Origin: Lethocerus indicus
Taxonomy: Eukaryota; Arthropoda; Insecta; Hemiptera; Belostomatidae
Assembly (NCBI GenBank): GCA_019843655.1
Contig: JACDQD010000004.1
Span: 27,911,872 to 27,975,871 of the forward strand
Direction of reading: 5' to 3'
DNA: 64,000 bases
Under the pieces are notes generated by a model, which did no database searches, had not been told where the DNA came from, and saw nothing but the letters and a program-made list of their open reading frames with translations. Below, piece by piece: positions 52,201-63,085 of this stretch. The position numbers and the translations under genes are program-made. Position 1 is the first letter of the stretch. The number at the start of each line of letters is the position of its first letter.

Positions 52201-53830
52201 GAATACTACTTGCCGGTGTGATTGGAGATATTTCTTGAGTACTGTAATTAACAGCTTCTAACATCACATCAACTGTAACTCCAGTCTTTGGAATACTACT
52301 AATTAACCTTCTCTCTTTATGTTTACCATTTCTTTGTGAATCTAGCTGAATACTGTCCAATACAGTTTCTTCCACCTGTACACAACCTGATGTATCACTC
52401 TTACTTTCTTTATTTAACTCACTTTCACACAGATTCACTTTGTCACTCATAAAGTCCAAAGAAATCGGGGAGCTCACATTCAAGTTAATAGTTGAACAAG
52501 TCATTGCATCATTAGGTTTATCACTTTCGGAATCCTCAATAACAAATTTTGTATCAAGCTCCTCCTCATCATCATCATCTTCATCTTCATCATCATCATC
52601 ATCATCTACTGATGATAAGCATGCTGATTGTATATCATTAAATAAATGTTTTGTACTGATTTTTTCAACATTTAATTTGACTTCATTTTTATCACTGCTT
52701 TCTGGATAATTGTCCAATTTAATTTCTAATTCTCCAGTACCCTTTTCTGAACTGCGAAAGCTACAATTAAAATGCTCTTTGCTCCAAAGGTTTTCATTAT
52801 TCCTACAGTTTATTAAAGTATTTTCAACATCAGAGAATTTATTACAACTATCGTCCAATCTATCTAACCTGAAAATCGCACCACCTTTTGGTCTAAGAAA
52901 ATTACAGTGTTCATTTTGGTTAGAAGTTACTAATTTTGAAAGTTTTTTCAACCGCAACTTATTATTGTCAGAACTTATAACATTTGGGCTAAAAGAAGAA
53001 CCATTGACTACTTTCTTCATTTGTGTAGAAAATGCAGGTTTTTTATGTTTAAAAGTTAAGGCCTTAACAGAAGTTTTAAGACTACCAGAACTGACTGAAT
53101 TTTTTGGTGAATCTACAATAACAATTTCTTTATTAGTAGACTCTACCTGCACTTTGCCAATTCCAGAAGACTTCAAGAAAACTTTTCCCATCCTACCGTT
53201 ATGCTTGTAGTTATCACCCATGATAGGCGGTAAAATTAAGCGCACCTGTGTTACAGATTTACCTGGAGAATCCGATTTAATATTTTTAGGTACGGTATTG
53301 GTCACCTGAGAAGAATTCTTTAAATCTTCCACAGAGTTATCAACGTCTATGATACTTGCTTCAGAACACACTGAATTATTTACAATTACATTATGGTCAC
53401 ACACAACTGATTCACTACTGTCATTGATAATTTCATGAACTGATTCATTGTCTTTATTTAAAGTACTAGAATTTGAATTCTGACTAACGGATGATTGTTT
53501 AAGAATACGATAAATTTTTTCATTTAAACTGTTACCATCTTCATCATCCCCACTATCTGAATCAACTTTCTTGTATTCAAGTAAGGATGAGAGATTTGGA
53601 GGTATACCTTGGGGTAACACTTGAGAGTCATCGGAGTCTTCACAACAAGAGTCATCACTAACGTCTGAACCTGAACTTATTATTCTAACAGACTCACTGA
53701 TAATCTGAACTTCAGCGTCATCTCCGTAATAAGAGTTGACGTTGAAGTCATTATCATCTTCGTCGTCTTCCTCTTCTTCTTCTTCTTCCTCCTCCTCCTC
53801 TTCAGAATCACGATTATAAGAGGGATCCAT
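38343..53830 (-). CDS. giant, mostly disordered protein of unknown function (about 4,205 aa)
   Basis: There are four coding exons on the minus strand: 53,830-41,423 (12,408 nt, 4,136 codons), 39,956-39,821, 39,003-38,965 and 38,377-38,343. All introns are GT-AG and the phases agree. The start is fixed by an in-frame TAA directly before ATG 53,830. The N-terminus is acidic (an E12 run at about residues 9-24), with a second D/E tract at about 406-424. The bulk is Asn/Ser/Lys/Glu-rich and looks disordered. More ordered pieces are a possible helical segment near 3,110-3,165, a hydrophobic Trp-containing block near 3,300-3,365 (HSFTVCWVPKVVQYVLL), two related LI-x-RRK segments near 3,615 and 3,700, a Cys cluster (CKC-x9-CFKC) near 3,940, and a folded-looking C-terminal region from about 3,950. 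It ends LLPLKKRR, a likely nuclear localisation signal. A nuclear or chromatin role is inferred. I recognise no ortholog. Confidence 0.85.
39957..41422 (-). other. first intron of the giant gene, with microsatellite
   Basis: It is bounded by GTAATG (donor, exon end 41,423) and a T-rich tract ending CAATTTCAG (acceptor, next exon begins 39,956). It contains a (TA)n array. Reading through the donor would add about 55 hydrophobic residues and a stop. The splice is preferred because three further exons join in phase and end in a sensible basic C-terminus. Confidence 0.75.
40184..40229. repeat. (TA)n microsatellite in an intron
   Basis: An alternating TA array of about 46 bp, flanked by TG/CA-rich sequence. 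Confidence 0.95.
53760..53806 (-). repeat. GAA/GAG trinucleotide run encoding the acidic N-terminus
   Basis: A purine-rich GAR-type triplet run (CTC/TTC on the plus strand) encodes about twelve consecutive Glu followed by a D/E mixture. Such runs can vary in length by slippage, so the start of this protein may be polymorphic. Confidence 0.7.
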
Positions 53831-55117
53831 TTATTACACACAGTTCTCCCTCTCTACTTAATATACCCGTACACGTCACGAACATTGCCTATTTATTTCT
53901 TCAAATAACCAAGATTCAGAGAGGTACTCATGTAAACACATAAGGCTACAGCAATGAATAACACGTTCCAGGCCACTAACTGGGCGGACACAATCACTAT
54001 GGAATCCCTAAGCAAAAAACAGAAAAATATGCAAGGAAATACAAAAAAACTTGAAAACAGAAAACACACAAAACCTAACTTAACAGAAAACACTCATCAT
54101 AACAACTTGATGCTTTCTGTATCGAAAGCTCACATTTAGGTAAGCAGTGCAATATACCCGAGGCCGTGAGATCAACTTCTGCGTATTTTGTGTGAAGTTA
54201 TTATTTATAGAAAACCTTGGGAAATATTTACCAATTTCTCAATCGATATTTCACCATTCGATAATTAAATGCTTAAAAATTATTGTATTAATTTTATGAT
54301 GTGGAACTCAAAGATTCAGATATAAAATATATAATTATATATACATTTATATTCCTTAAGAAAAAGAGAGCTAAATATCCCTACTGACTTATTTAAATTT
54401 AAATACTTGCTAAAATTATTATTTCTTTTCAACAAGATATAATTGTATCTCGAATACTAATGCGTGACATTGGTTGGTACTAGTTTGTATATATACGTAT
54501 ATACATATAGTGTAGCCTTCCAGTCAGATTTGTTTTGTTCGTCGTAACCTTATATTAAGATGAAGAGTTAAATTTAAAGTTATACTACAAATATTGTATT
54601 ATAAATATGATTAGAACTGTGATTGGAGGTTGATAAAACGATTTTTTTTTAAATTTTACAAAGCATGCAATATTAGTCGATTAAGATTCATGTGTGTCTG
54701 CTAACATACAAACAGATTTACTACACGTTTTATTTTATTCTTCATAAATTTTAATCTCTGATCCCAGTGATGAAATATGCTTCAGATAAAAACAACACCC
54801 TATTTTATCCAATATTCTTTACAGCAATGTTTTATTTTCGTATTTAACATTTGTGAAATGGTTAAATGAGTTCATTTTATTTGGAATCTTCTACACAGAT
54901 TACAATCATTATTTTTTATGTTAACATTTGTTTTTCTCCATATTTTGATTATGGAGGTTTTTCATTATCATCTTCATACTCCCTTCATATGTAATTGAAG
55001 CAACTATTGCTGTTATCAAAAGGAAATCTTCTTGTGGCTTGTTCCTCATTGTTCATTTGTACCTCCCCTTTATTCTCTTTATAAACTCTTGGTTTATTCT
55101 CTATTTAAATTAATTGC
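53831..55117. other. intergenic interval between the divergent giant gene and mRpL35
   Basis: Apart from the candidate membrane-protein exon, it holds the 5' region of the giant gene (CpG-containing 53,831-53,890, with a CGTACACGTCACG motif cluster) and AT-rich DNA upstream of mRpL35. A CpG-containing segment at 54,530-54,560 with TCAGATT is a possible transcription start for mRpL35. No TATA box was assigned. Confidence 0.4.
53893..54007 (-). CDS. candidate terminal exon of a small single-pass membrane protein (partial)
   Basis: On the minus strand a very strong pyrimidine tract ending TTTTTTGCTTAG precedes an open exon. After one phase base it encodes about 37 residues (DSIVIVSAQLVAWNVLFIAV, then ALCVYMSTSLNLGYLKK) and TAA. 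The middle is a clear transmembrane helix with a basic end. An AATAAA overlaps the stop codon. The exon is less AT-rich than the putative intron. No upstream exon with an ATG and matching phase was found by eye. The plus strand carries a competing 61-codon open frame that ends at a donor-like GTAAGC, so this call is tentative. I do not recognise the family. Confidence 0.35.
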
Positions 55118-56080
55118 ATGAATGTATTTACAGCATCATGGAAGTGTGTAACGAGTGGCTTACTAAACCTTTCCAAACAGTATCAAGTAGGGTACAACAT
55201 AATAGGTTCATGGAAACCAAAATTCTGTGAAAATGTGTATAGAACTCAATCAAATTTTTCTGGTATTTTTGGAAGGCCATGCTCATTGGAATCACTGAAG
55301 TAAGTTCAAAATATTAATTATATTAAAGTACTGATAATCACATGAGATTTGTATGTTCCATCCTAGTATTAAAAATTTAACTGACCTTACCTCGACTAAA
55401 TATTATAATGAATTATATTTAACCAATTTGCTATAGATGCTATAGATTGACCAATATTGCATGTAGATGACAAATTTAGGCATATTATTGTAGAATTTTG
55501 TATTGTTTCAGGAACCCTCAATTACTTTTGCCTCTGTGTAATAATATTAACCAAAGAAGGGATGTAACAAAATTTTCACTTCAGAAAGGTAAACGAAAGA
55601 CAGTCAAAGCAGTGCTGAGGAGATTTTACAGGCTAAATTGGTTTGTTATGTTTTCTTGTTTATCTTATATGAAAAAATAAGTTTTTCTTAATTTACCAAC
55701 AATTTATTTATTGTGATAATGCAACATTTAAATTTGTCTGCGTATGTGAAACATTATTTCAACTGCTGAAAAGTGTTATTGATAGAATGATTGAATGTTT
55801 ACTAGAAATATTTCTTGTTTATTCAGTTCTGTTTTTCTTTAGGGGCATTTGGGTACGAGGAAAATGCGGTAAACATAAGAAGCTCTATAAAAAGTCAGCA
55901 AATAGGAAGCGCAGGTTACGACAGCATGTATTCACCAATGCCTCTCAGAGCTACCTTTTGGATAAAATGGTGACCAGTTATTGGAGAAAACCAAAGTATT
56001 ATATTGATGATCCATATGAGCCATATCATACCAGGGAAGAATTTCCCTTAACAAGAAAGAAACCTTATGTACCATCATAA
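55118..56080 (+). CDS. mRpL35: mitochondrial large-subunit ribosomal protein bL35m
   Basis: Three coding exons, 55,118-55,299, 55,512-55,640 and 55,843-56,080, have consensus GTAAGT/GTTTGT donors and TTTCAG/CTTTAG acceptors. The phases agree, giving 182 residues (human MRPL35 has 188). The N-terminal ~60 residues look like a mitochondrial presequence (few acidic residues, scattered Lys/Arg). The bL35 core is KGKRKTVKAVLRRFYRLNWG, then IWVRGKCGKHKKLYKKS. It is followed by the animal-type tail with RRLRQHVFTN, LLDKMVTSYWR-KPKYY and DDPYEPYH. bL35m is a structural protein of the mitoribosomal large subunit. An acceptor-like TTTACAG at 55,127-55,133 could imply an upstream exon, but no upstream frame with an ATG joins there, so ATG 55,118 is kept. 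Confidence 0.93.
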
Positions 56081-57106
56081 TAGAAAATATCTGCTTGTCT
56101 ACAGTGAAAGTATATAGATAGTGTAAGAATACAGTTCTTACACAGTTCATAGCTGTTGTTTTTTCATTTTTATCCTTCTTATTCTATTTTTTATGTAATG
56201 AATTACATGAAATGTAATGAATCTATTGCTCCAATAATTTTTACCATTTACCATAATTAAATGTTTTAGTTGTTGTAGATTTTGTTTATAACAATGAAAA
56301 ATAACACTGTCAAATCGTTAGTATAAACCAATTTGTATTATTATCCTTTAGTCTTCTATTTAAAGTTATTTGTTAAATACTGCATATTTTCAGAGACTAA
56401 ACTTATGAACAATTTATAAAATACCAATGAAACCATTGCAAAGCAGTTACCATTAATGTGCATTCAAGGTCATAATTGAATAAGTCATTTTAATGAACTT
56501 AAAAATTATGCAATTGTACTCTTGTATTGCAAACTAAGTTAATAACAATTGGAATATAATTATAACAGGGGCTATAACAGTTTATTTGGGGATAATCTTT
56601 TGACCTTGTTTTGCTAACTGCTTCCTACAATTACAAAGCGACATTTTTGAAACTCAAAATGACGTTTTTTTTCCTCATTTTTGTCATTCACTTGATGTAC
56701 TCAATGAAGTTGAGTGCTGGAAAATTTAAAAATTAATTTTACAACAGCTAAAAAAGTATGAAAGATTTAACAAAAATTAAACCTAAAACCCTCACTTATA
56801 CTAATTCCCTTAATTGTATACTTTTAATGCTATGCCTTATGTATCGGAACTTTCAAAGAATCGATCAACTGCGTACCATTTTATATAAATATCTGCTTTT
56901 GGGAAAAAAAACTTTTGGTCATGGCAAGGTTTGGATAATTTCAATTAGATTCTTTTTAAACGTTTAATGTGAAGAGAATAGTTGCGGTAATATTTTTGGT
57001 TTCAGAGGATGGTTAATGGCCGTGACTGTACTACACTTGACAGCAATGGCGGATTTGTTTTGGTTGATGGTGTGTTGATTGTTGTTACTTCTTGTTGGGT
57101 GTGAAA
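56081..57106. other. mRpL35 3' region and BOD1-like promoter region
   Basis: AT-rich 3' DNA without a clear AATAAA close to the mRpL35 stop (AATTAAA variants near 56,256). The last about 140 bp (56,965-57,106) are G/T-rich with rising CpG. They probably contain the start site and 5' UTR of the BOD1-like gene. Short open frames here are not convincing. Confidence 0.4.
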
Positions 57107-60100
57107 ATGGATTACGAGCCCTATCCGCGATATACCCACGTTGACCAGGAATTGGTTGACAAAATAGTTTGCAAGCTTAAATCCCAAGGGTTATTCGATC
57201 AATTTAGGAAAGATTGTTTGGCCGATGTTGATACCAAGGTTTGTTTCTCAGTTGTCACATTTCTATATTTTTTATGCCCGTACCGAATTATCCGATGGAA
57301 TTTTCGGTTGTTTCTAAGCTTGAAATTTATACCTAATTATTCCAAAGACACTAGTATTTAATTTTGAAAGTGCAATTAATTGCCTTGATAAAATGACCAA
57401 ACAGAATTAATTTCTATTATCTGTATTCTTCATATGTTTGAATATTACATCCTTGCCTTTGATGTTGCCAGGTGTTGTCAGCTAAATAATTTCAAAATAG
57501 CTGCATTATGGCATCTTATTACTTGCATTATTATTGCATTAATAATTATTCCTTTTTAATTACAGTTAAAAATTAATCCTTTAAGTATTAAATGTAAATC
57601 CAATGAAACATGCAGCAATATTATTGTAGTAAAGTTATGTCATTCAGAAAGATTTAGATAATTAAAATCTATTAAAAGTTAATTAGAAAATTAAATAGAA
57701 ATACAATTTTAACGAGTATTTTTATTAAAGAATAAACTAGTTATACTTGTGCAATTTAATATGTTATTTAATATGTAGTTTAACCTTTTGAAAGTTTATG
57801 TGGACATATTTACATTTGTACCATTGTCTTATCATTTTTGTTTGTTACATGATAAAATGTATTAATAAGTTCCTTATAATTATATATATTCTTTTAGGTA
57901 TAGTGCCAATTTAACTGAAATATGAATCTGGTCGAAGTGTTATAGACTTACCTATAAGTGTGTAGACATTACCTACATTTATTATGCAAAGATCAAGCCA
58001 TATTTCGTTATTTTTAATGTTATCTGTAGTATTACGTATTAATAGTCTTAATAGCATATCAATTCAACAATGTTATTCTGAATACTTAAAGCGTAATTGG
58101 TGCAAAATTCTATTCCAAGTACTATTTGTTTAATACAGCCGGCATACCAGAATTTACAACAGCGTGTCAATGGGACTGTTGCTAATTTTTTGGCTAATCA
58201 TAAGTGGAGGCATGACTTGAACAAGAATCAATTGAGAGAAAATTTAAGAAGACATGTGCAGCAGTAAGTCAAGTTTTAAATTTAATATTTGTTTATAGAG
58301 TTTTCAAAAGTGATTTCACTGTTGTAGCTGTTGATATTGCTAAGAACTTTTCTATGTCAGTTGTATGCCATAAGAAAAGTTTTGCCTTTGGTCTCTGCCA
58401 AGGTCTTTAGTATTTCATATTTGTTACTCTTGTGGTAAATTTCTTACAACCCAAAAGTATATTTCAATTTACCTTCAAAAAGGTTTATGTTTAACAAATA
58501 CAATTTGATATGAAAAATTAAGGATTTCGTGCCTAAAATTAAAAAGGTGTCATTTTATTTGTGAATATTTTTGCTTGACAAATTTTGGAAAAAACAACCT
58601 AACCTGTTTTTATTTATTAGTTAACTAATTCATATTTGTGACTAACTAGGTTTGTTGTTAGACAATAATATTATTACTGAAATATTTTCATTGCCGCTTA
58701 TTAAAGTATATCTTTGCGGAACTTAAATGGTTTTTAAAATGTCAAAACTTAGAGATTTCCTGGAAGTTGGAGTTAGCCGCATTGTAGATCAGGTTGTCAA
58801 TCCTAAAATATGTCCTGTATTTTTACCACAAGTGGAAGATGTCGTTTATGACTGTCTTGGAATTGAGAAACCTAAGCCCAAGAAAACTTCTCAAAGTAAG
58901 TTCTGACAAAAATAGCTGTAAATTTGTTAAAGATGTATTCATTTATTATTATCCCACGCACATAATTGTTTCCTTCAAATGAGTGATTTTTATTTGCATA
59001 TCTCATTTAATGTGATGCGATTGTTGTTTCAGGTCTTCATTTAAGTCAGTCTAGACTTCCAGTGAAAAGAAGTTGCAGCCCATTGAGTCTTCTTCCTCAT
59101 GATTTAGATCCAATATCTCCTGAAAGTGACCATCAGTTAGATGATGAGTCCTTACATGATGATAACACAAACAAAGATGAGTCACGAAATTCCTTACTTG
59201 CTGAGAACATAAATAATGATGATAGCCATCTGTCTGGAATTTCAGAACTTACTAGTCATGGGAGTGTTAAAGATCTCTCAGAAGTTGCATGCATGTCTGA
59301 AAAAAGCAATATTCTAGCAGATCGCACCAATCACGAAATTCCCACTAATTCACCTAGTCATAAAACACCATTAGGTTATGAACATTCTATTAGTTCTGGA
59401 TCAGATTTTGATAACTTTAGCAACTTGAAAGAAAAATTAAAGAAAGCAGATCATTTAAATGGAAACCCAGTAAAAAAAGATACAAATGTTTGTGAAAATT
59501 CTGATTGTAACATTGAAAGCATCGATCAGGGAAAAGAAGATCCCATGGAAAATACGGAAAACCAACCGTCTCAACTAAAGACATTTCATTTGGATAATTC
59601 TACTCCAAAACCTGACAAAGAGGAAAGTTTATATGACTCATCTGAACAGCAGTCTAATTTATCAGTACCTTTAAATTGTAAGAATGAAGATATAAAAATT
59701 GAAGAAAAAATCGTTGAATCTCTGACAAAAAATAATGGTGTAATTTATCATAATGAAACATCTATGGACATTATTTGTAAAAGTGAAAAGCCAGATGACT
59801 CACTCTCTAATGTCAGCAAATATTCTGAAGATTCTAGAAGCTCAGATTTTACAGTTAAGGACAAAATTTCTCGAAGTAACAAACAAAGTGAATCAAAGCA
59901 AAGTAATTCAAAAAGGGAATATAAGAAAACTGAATATGCAGAAAAACAAAGAAACTCAAAGATAGAAAACAAGCAGTATAAATCAGAAGGTCAAACAAAA
60001 CTTAAAAATGAAACTGATAGTGAATATAACTCGAGTGATAAGGATCAGAAGAGTGATCATAATTCCTCAGATAAAGAAAGTTCAAAAAAAATAGTGGAAA

Positions 60101-63085
60101 ATAAATTAATTAACAATACATCTGAAATTAAATATGTTGATGTTATGAAAGATATTTCATGTAATAACAAAGAGGTTAAATCTACTGAATCAATTTCTAA
60201 AGGTGAAAGTTCTAGCAAAAGTGAGAGGAAATCCAGTTCTGGTAACCATCATAGTAGCAGTAGGGATAAAAAGCATGAATCTTCAAGGGAACACAAGTCT
60301 AGAGAGCACAAACATGAACGGGATAAAGATAGCACAAAGCATAGGACCTCAAGTGACAAAAGGGATGAATCAAAAGATAAGAAATATAAAGATAAATCTC
60401 TGGATAATAAAAAGCATGACGCCAGGGATGAAAAAGACAAGCAGAGGACTAAAAAAGATAAACCAGATGAAAAAGAAATTAAAAATAGTAACAGTGAACA
60501 AGGAAAAAATGAGGCTTCTTCTAGTAAATCAAAGGAACATAAATATAAGGATGAACAAACTAAACATACCAGTGATAAGGAGAAACATAAAAGCAATAAG
60601 GATGAATCTAAAGACAAGAAAGAAAAGTCATCTGATAGAAAAGATCATTACAAACATAAAGAGGAAGGAGATAAAAGAGACAAAGAAAAATATAAAGATG
60701 ACAAACAACGGAGTTCTAAAAATAGACATGATAAAAATGGATCAGATAAAATATCTGAAACTAGAAAGAGTACAGAAGTAAAACTCGATGAAAAGCATGT
60801 GAATGAGGATAAAAATCACCATAAAAGAAATAGTTCTTGTAGTGATTCATCAAAGCGTAGCAGTTCTTTGAGTGATAAAATTTCAGAGAAATCTGAAAAA
60901 GATGAAAAAAGTAAAGAAAAAGAAAGATCATCAAAAAAGAGAAAGGGAGAACGTTGTAAGGAAGAAGTAAAACACAAAGAAGCCAGGAGGTCTACAGACA
61001 GAGATAGCAATGGAAGAGGAAGTAGTGGAATCATTGACAAAGGATCACAGCAATCACAAAAGGATAACAAATATATCAGTTCCAATAACTCACAGAATTT
61101 TGAAAATTCAGCAACAGATAGGAATTCATGTAGTGACTCCATGGAAGTACGCGATAATAGTGAAATCGATGTCAGTATTTCAAAATCTGAAAATCCTATC
61201 AGTGAAGATCAGCAAGATGTAAATGAAATTGACTTAATATTGCAGAAAATTAATTCATCAATTGAAGAAGTTCAAGCCAAAGAAGACTTTTGTGATGAAC
61301 CTGATTCATCTGCAGATCATTCTGACAGTAGGTCAGATCATCCTATTAATGAAACTAATTCTGTTGTAGAAGTAAAAAAGCCTAAAATAGCAAAAAATAT
61401 TTTTGAAATTCGTAAAATTATGCAGGCGAGGAAAAATATTGATAGGAAACGCAGAAAAGACATAATGAAGAAAGGATTTCTGAAAAGACAATCACACGGA
61501 AGTGATGAAAGTAACGAATTTATAAAGCAAGTTACTGAAGTAAATGAAAGTGACACACATTTACAAATGTTAACCAAAACCCAGTCATTGAATAGATCTG
61601 TTGTTAATGAAAATGTAGATTCAAATAATTTTGTTGAGAGCAGAGATTGTGATATATTGGACTCAGGCTTGAAGAATGATAAAGGAATTGATAGTCTTAG
61701 TAAATTGTGCAATGATGGAGAAAGCTCAGATGAAGAACTGTTTAAAGGCTTCAATGAAAATGAAGTAAGCTTAGCAGTTCAGAAGGTATCAAAGGCTTTG
61801 TGTTACACATCAAATACAGTTGTCAAGTTATCCCCTTTAAAACTTGATGATGAAGTTTTATACAAAGGAAAATATTTGGGGTTAAGTGTAGATTTTCAAA
61901 GTGTGAAGAAAACAGATGCTCGTTACAAATCCAAACACATTAGAGAGAAAAATGAAATTTTATTGGACAAAAATTTAAATAACCTAAATACCAGACCAGT
62001 ATGTATTGATAACATTAACAGCAAAGTTAATTTAAATATACCTAGTGAACAGTCAGATACAATTGATAGCAATGCTATGGAGGGAAGTAATACTTGTATA
62101 AAAGAAACTGATATGGTAAAAGGAAAATCAGATTTTAAAACGAATAATACCTCTAGTCACGTACAATCAAATCAATGCACAGAAGGCGATAATAGTGATA
62201 GTAAAAAATCTGAGAATGGCTGTTTTGTAGTTGTTCATGTTACAGACGTTTCAGAAAAAGAGAAGTTTCAGAGCCCTCAGGAGGAAAGTGTTAGCAGTAA
62301 TTTACCTGTTATTATATCTCCAGATCATTGCTATGACTCAGATGTTGTGAGTATTGTTTGTTTACTTAAACAAATATTGTATTTATATTTTTCTTAAATA
62401 CACACAGTGCATTTATCAAGATAACTCTGTTTGGCCTATTCTAAATGAGAATATTGGAATGGAATAATGATGGTAATGGATTAAATAGTCAAATGCACCT
62501 CACTGTATTGTATTGAATGTTTATTATGTTTTGTTTTCAGAATTATGATGAAAACTATGGATTAAATGAAAGTTTTTGTTCTGACTTTGGAGGCTCAAAA
62601 CCATTGTCTGTATCACTCACTGAGACTATGCTTGAAAACCTCATGAAAGAAAGCAATTTAATATCAGGTATGGCTAATACATGTTCTTTAATTAATATAA
62701 ATATAACTAATCCCAATAGTACATTTCTTAACTATTATTTATTATTTCACATTGGGTTTGGTTACAAGGAGAGAGAAAGCATTGTTTGTTTTTATGAACA
62801 ATAAAATGGAAGCAACACATAAATTAACTATTCATTTTATTGCAGCTGGATGGCATTTTTTTAGATAAAAAAAAATATTATTGGATTATTAGAGGTTTCC
62901 TTTTTACAGATTTTTCAAGAACTGACGATGTCTCTAGTTCAGATGATGGTTGGAATGGATATGCAAAAATTAGTGCAGTACCAAATGAGAGTTCACATTT
63001 AACAGTAAATATTTCAGAAAGTTCAAGTTATATAACTGGCCAAAATGCTCATGAAACTGGTAATGCTTTATACTCAGTATTTTAA
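57107..63085 (+). CDS. BOD1L1: BOD1/BOD1L-like protein with COMPASS Shg1-type domain
   Basis: The coding exons as read are 57,107-57,238, 58,139-58,263, 58,753-58,895, 59,033-62,346, 62,541-62,667 and 62,910-63,085, giving about 1,338 residues. The start ATG has a strong AAAATGG context. Residues about 10-120 form the conserved BOD1/Shg1 domain: KLKSQGLFDQFRKDCLADVD, then TKPAYQNLQQRV, NKNQLRENLR, and V-G-V-S-R-I-V-D-Q-V-V-N-P-K. The rest is disordered. It is Ser/Asp/Glu-rich, with a dense Lys/His/Asp/Ser block at about 540-775 (EHKSREHKHERDKD style), a basic block near 915-960 and a more conserved-looking LYKGKYLGL segment near 1,070. In animals BOD1 inhibits PP2A-B56 at kinetochores, BOD1L1 protects replication forks, and Shg1 is a yeast Set1/COMPASS subunit. 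The family is sure, but the exact ortholog is not. The last exon is uncertain: a donor-like GTAATG at 63,060 could lead to exons beyond the window. Confidence 0.85.
57239..58138 (+). other. first intron of the BOD1-like gene
   Basis: A phase-0 GT-AG intron of 900 bp splits the Shg1-type domain directly after DVDTK and before PAYQNL. It is AT-rich and otherwise featureless. The second intron (58,264-58,752) has a weak, A-containing pyrimidine tract at its acceptor. That junction was chosen because only it keeps frame with the downstream FLEVGVSRI block. Confidence 0.7.

Noticed and set aside
53954..54139. A plus-strand 61-codon frame ending at a donor-like GTAAGC, as a possible 5' exon of mRpL35
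   Set aside because: The frame ends in a stop at the donor. The frame that would join mRpL35 at 55,134 has no ATG and meets a TAA upstream. The minus-strand reading has a better acceptor and a sensible protein.
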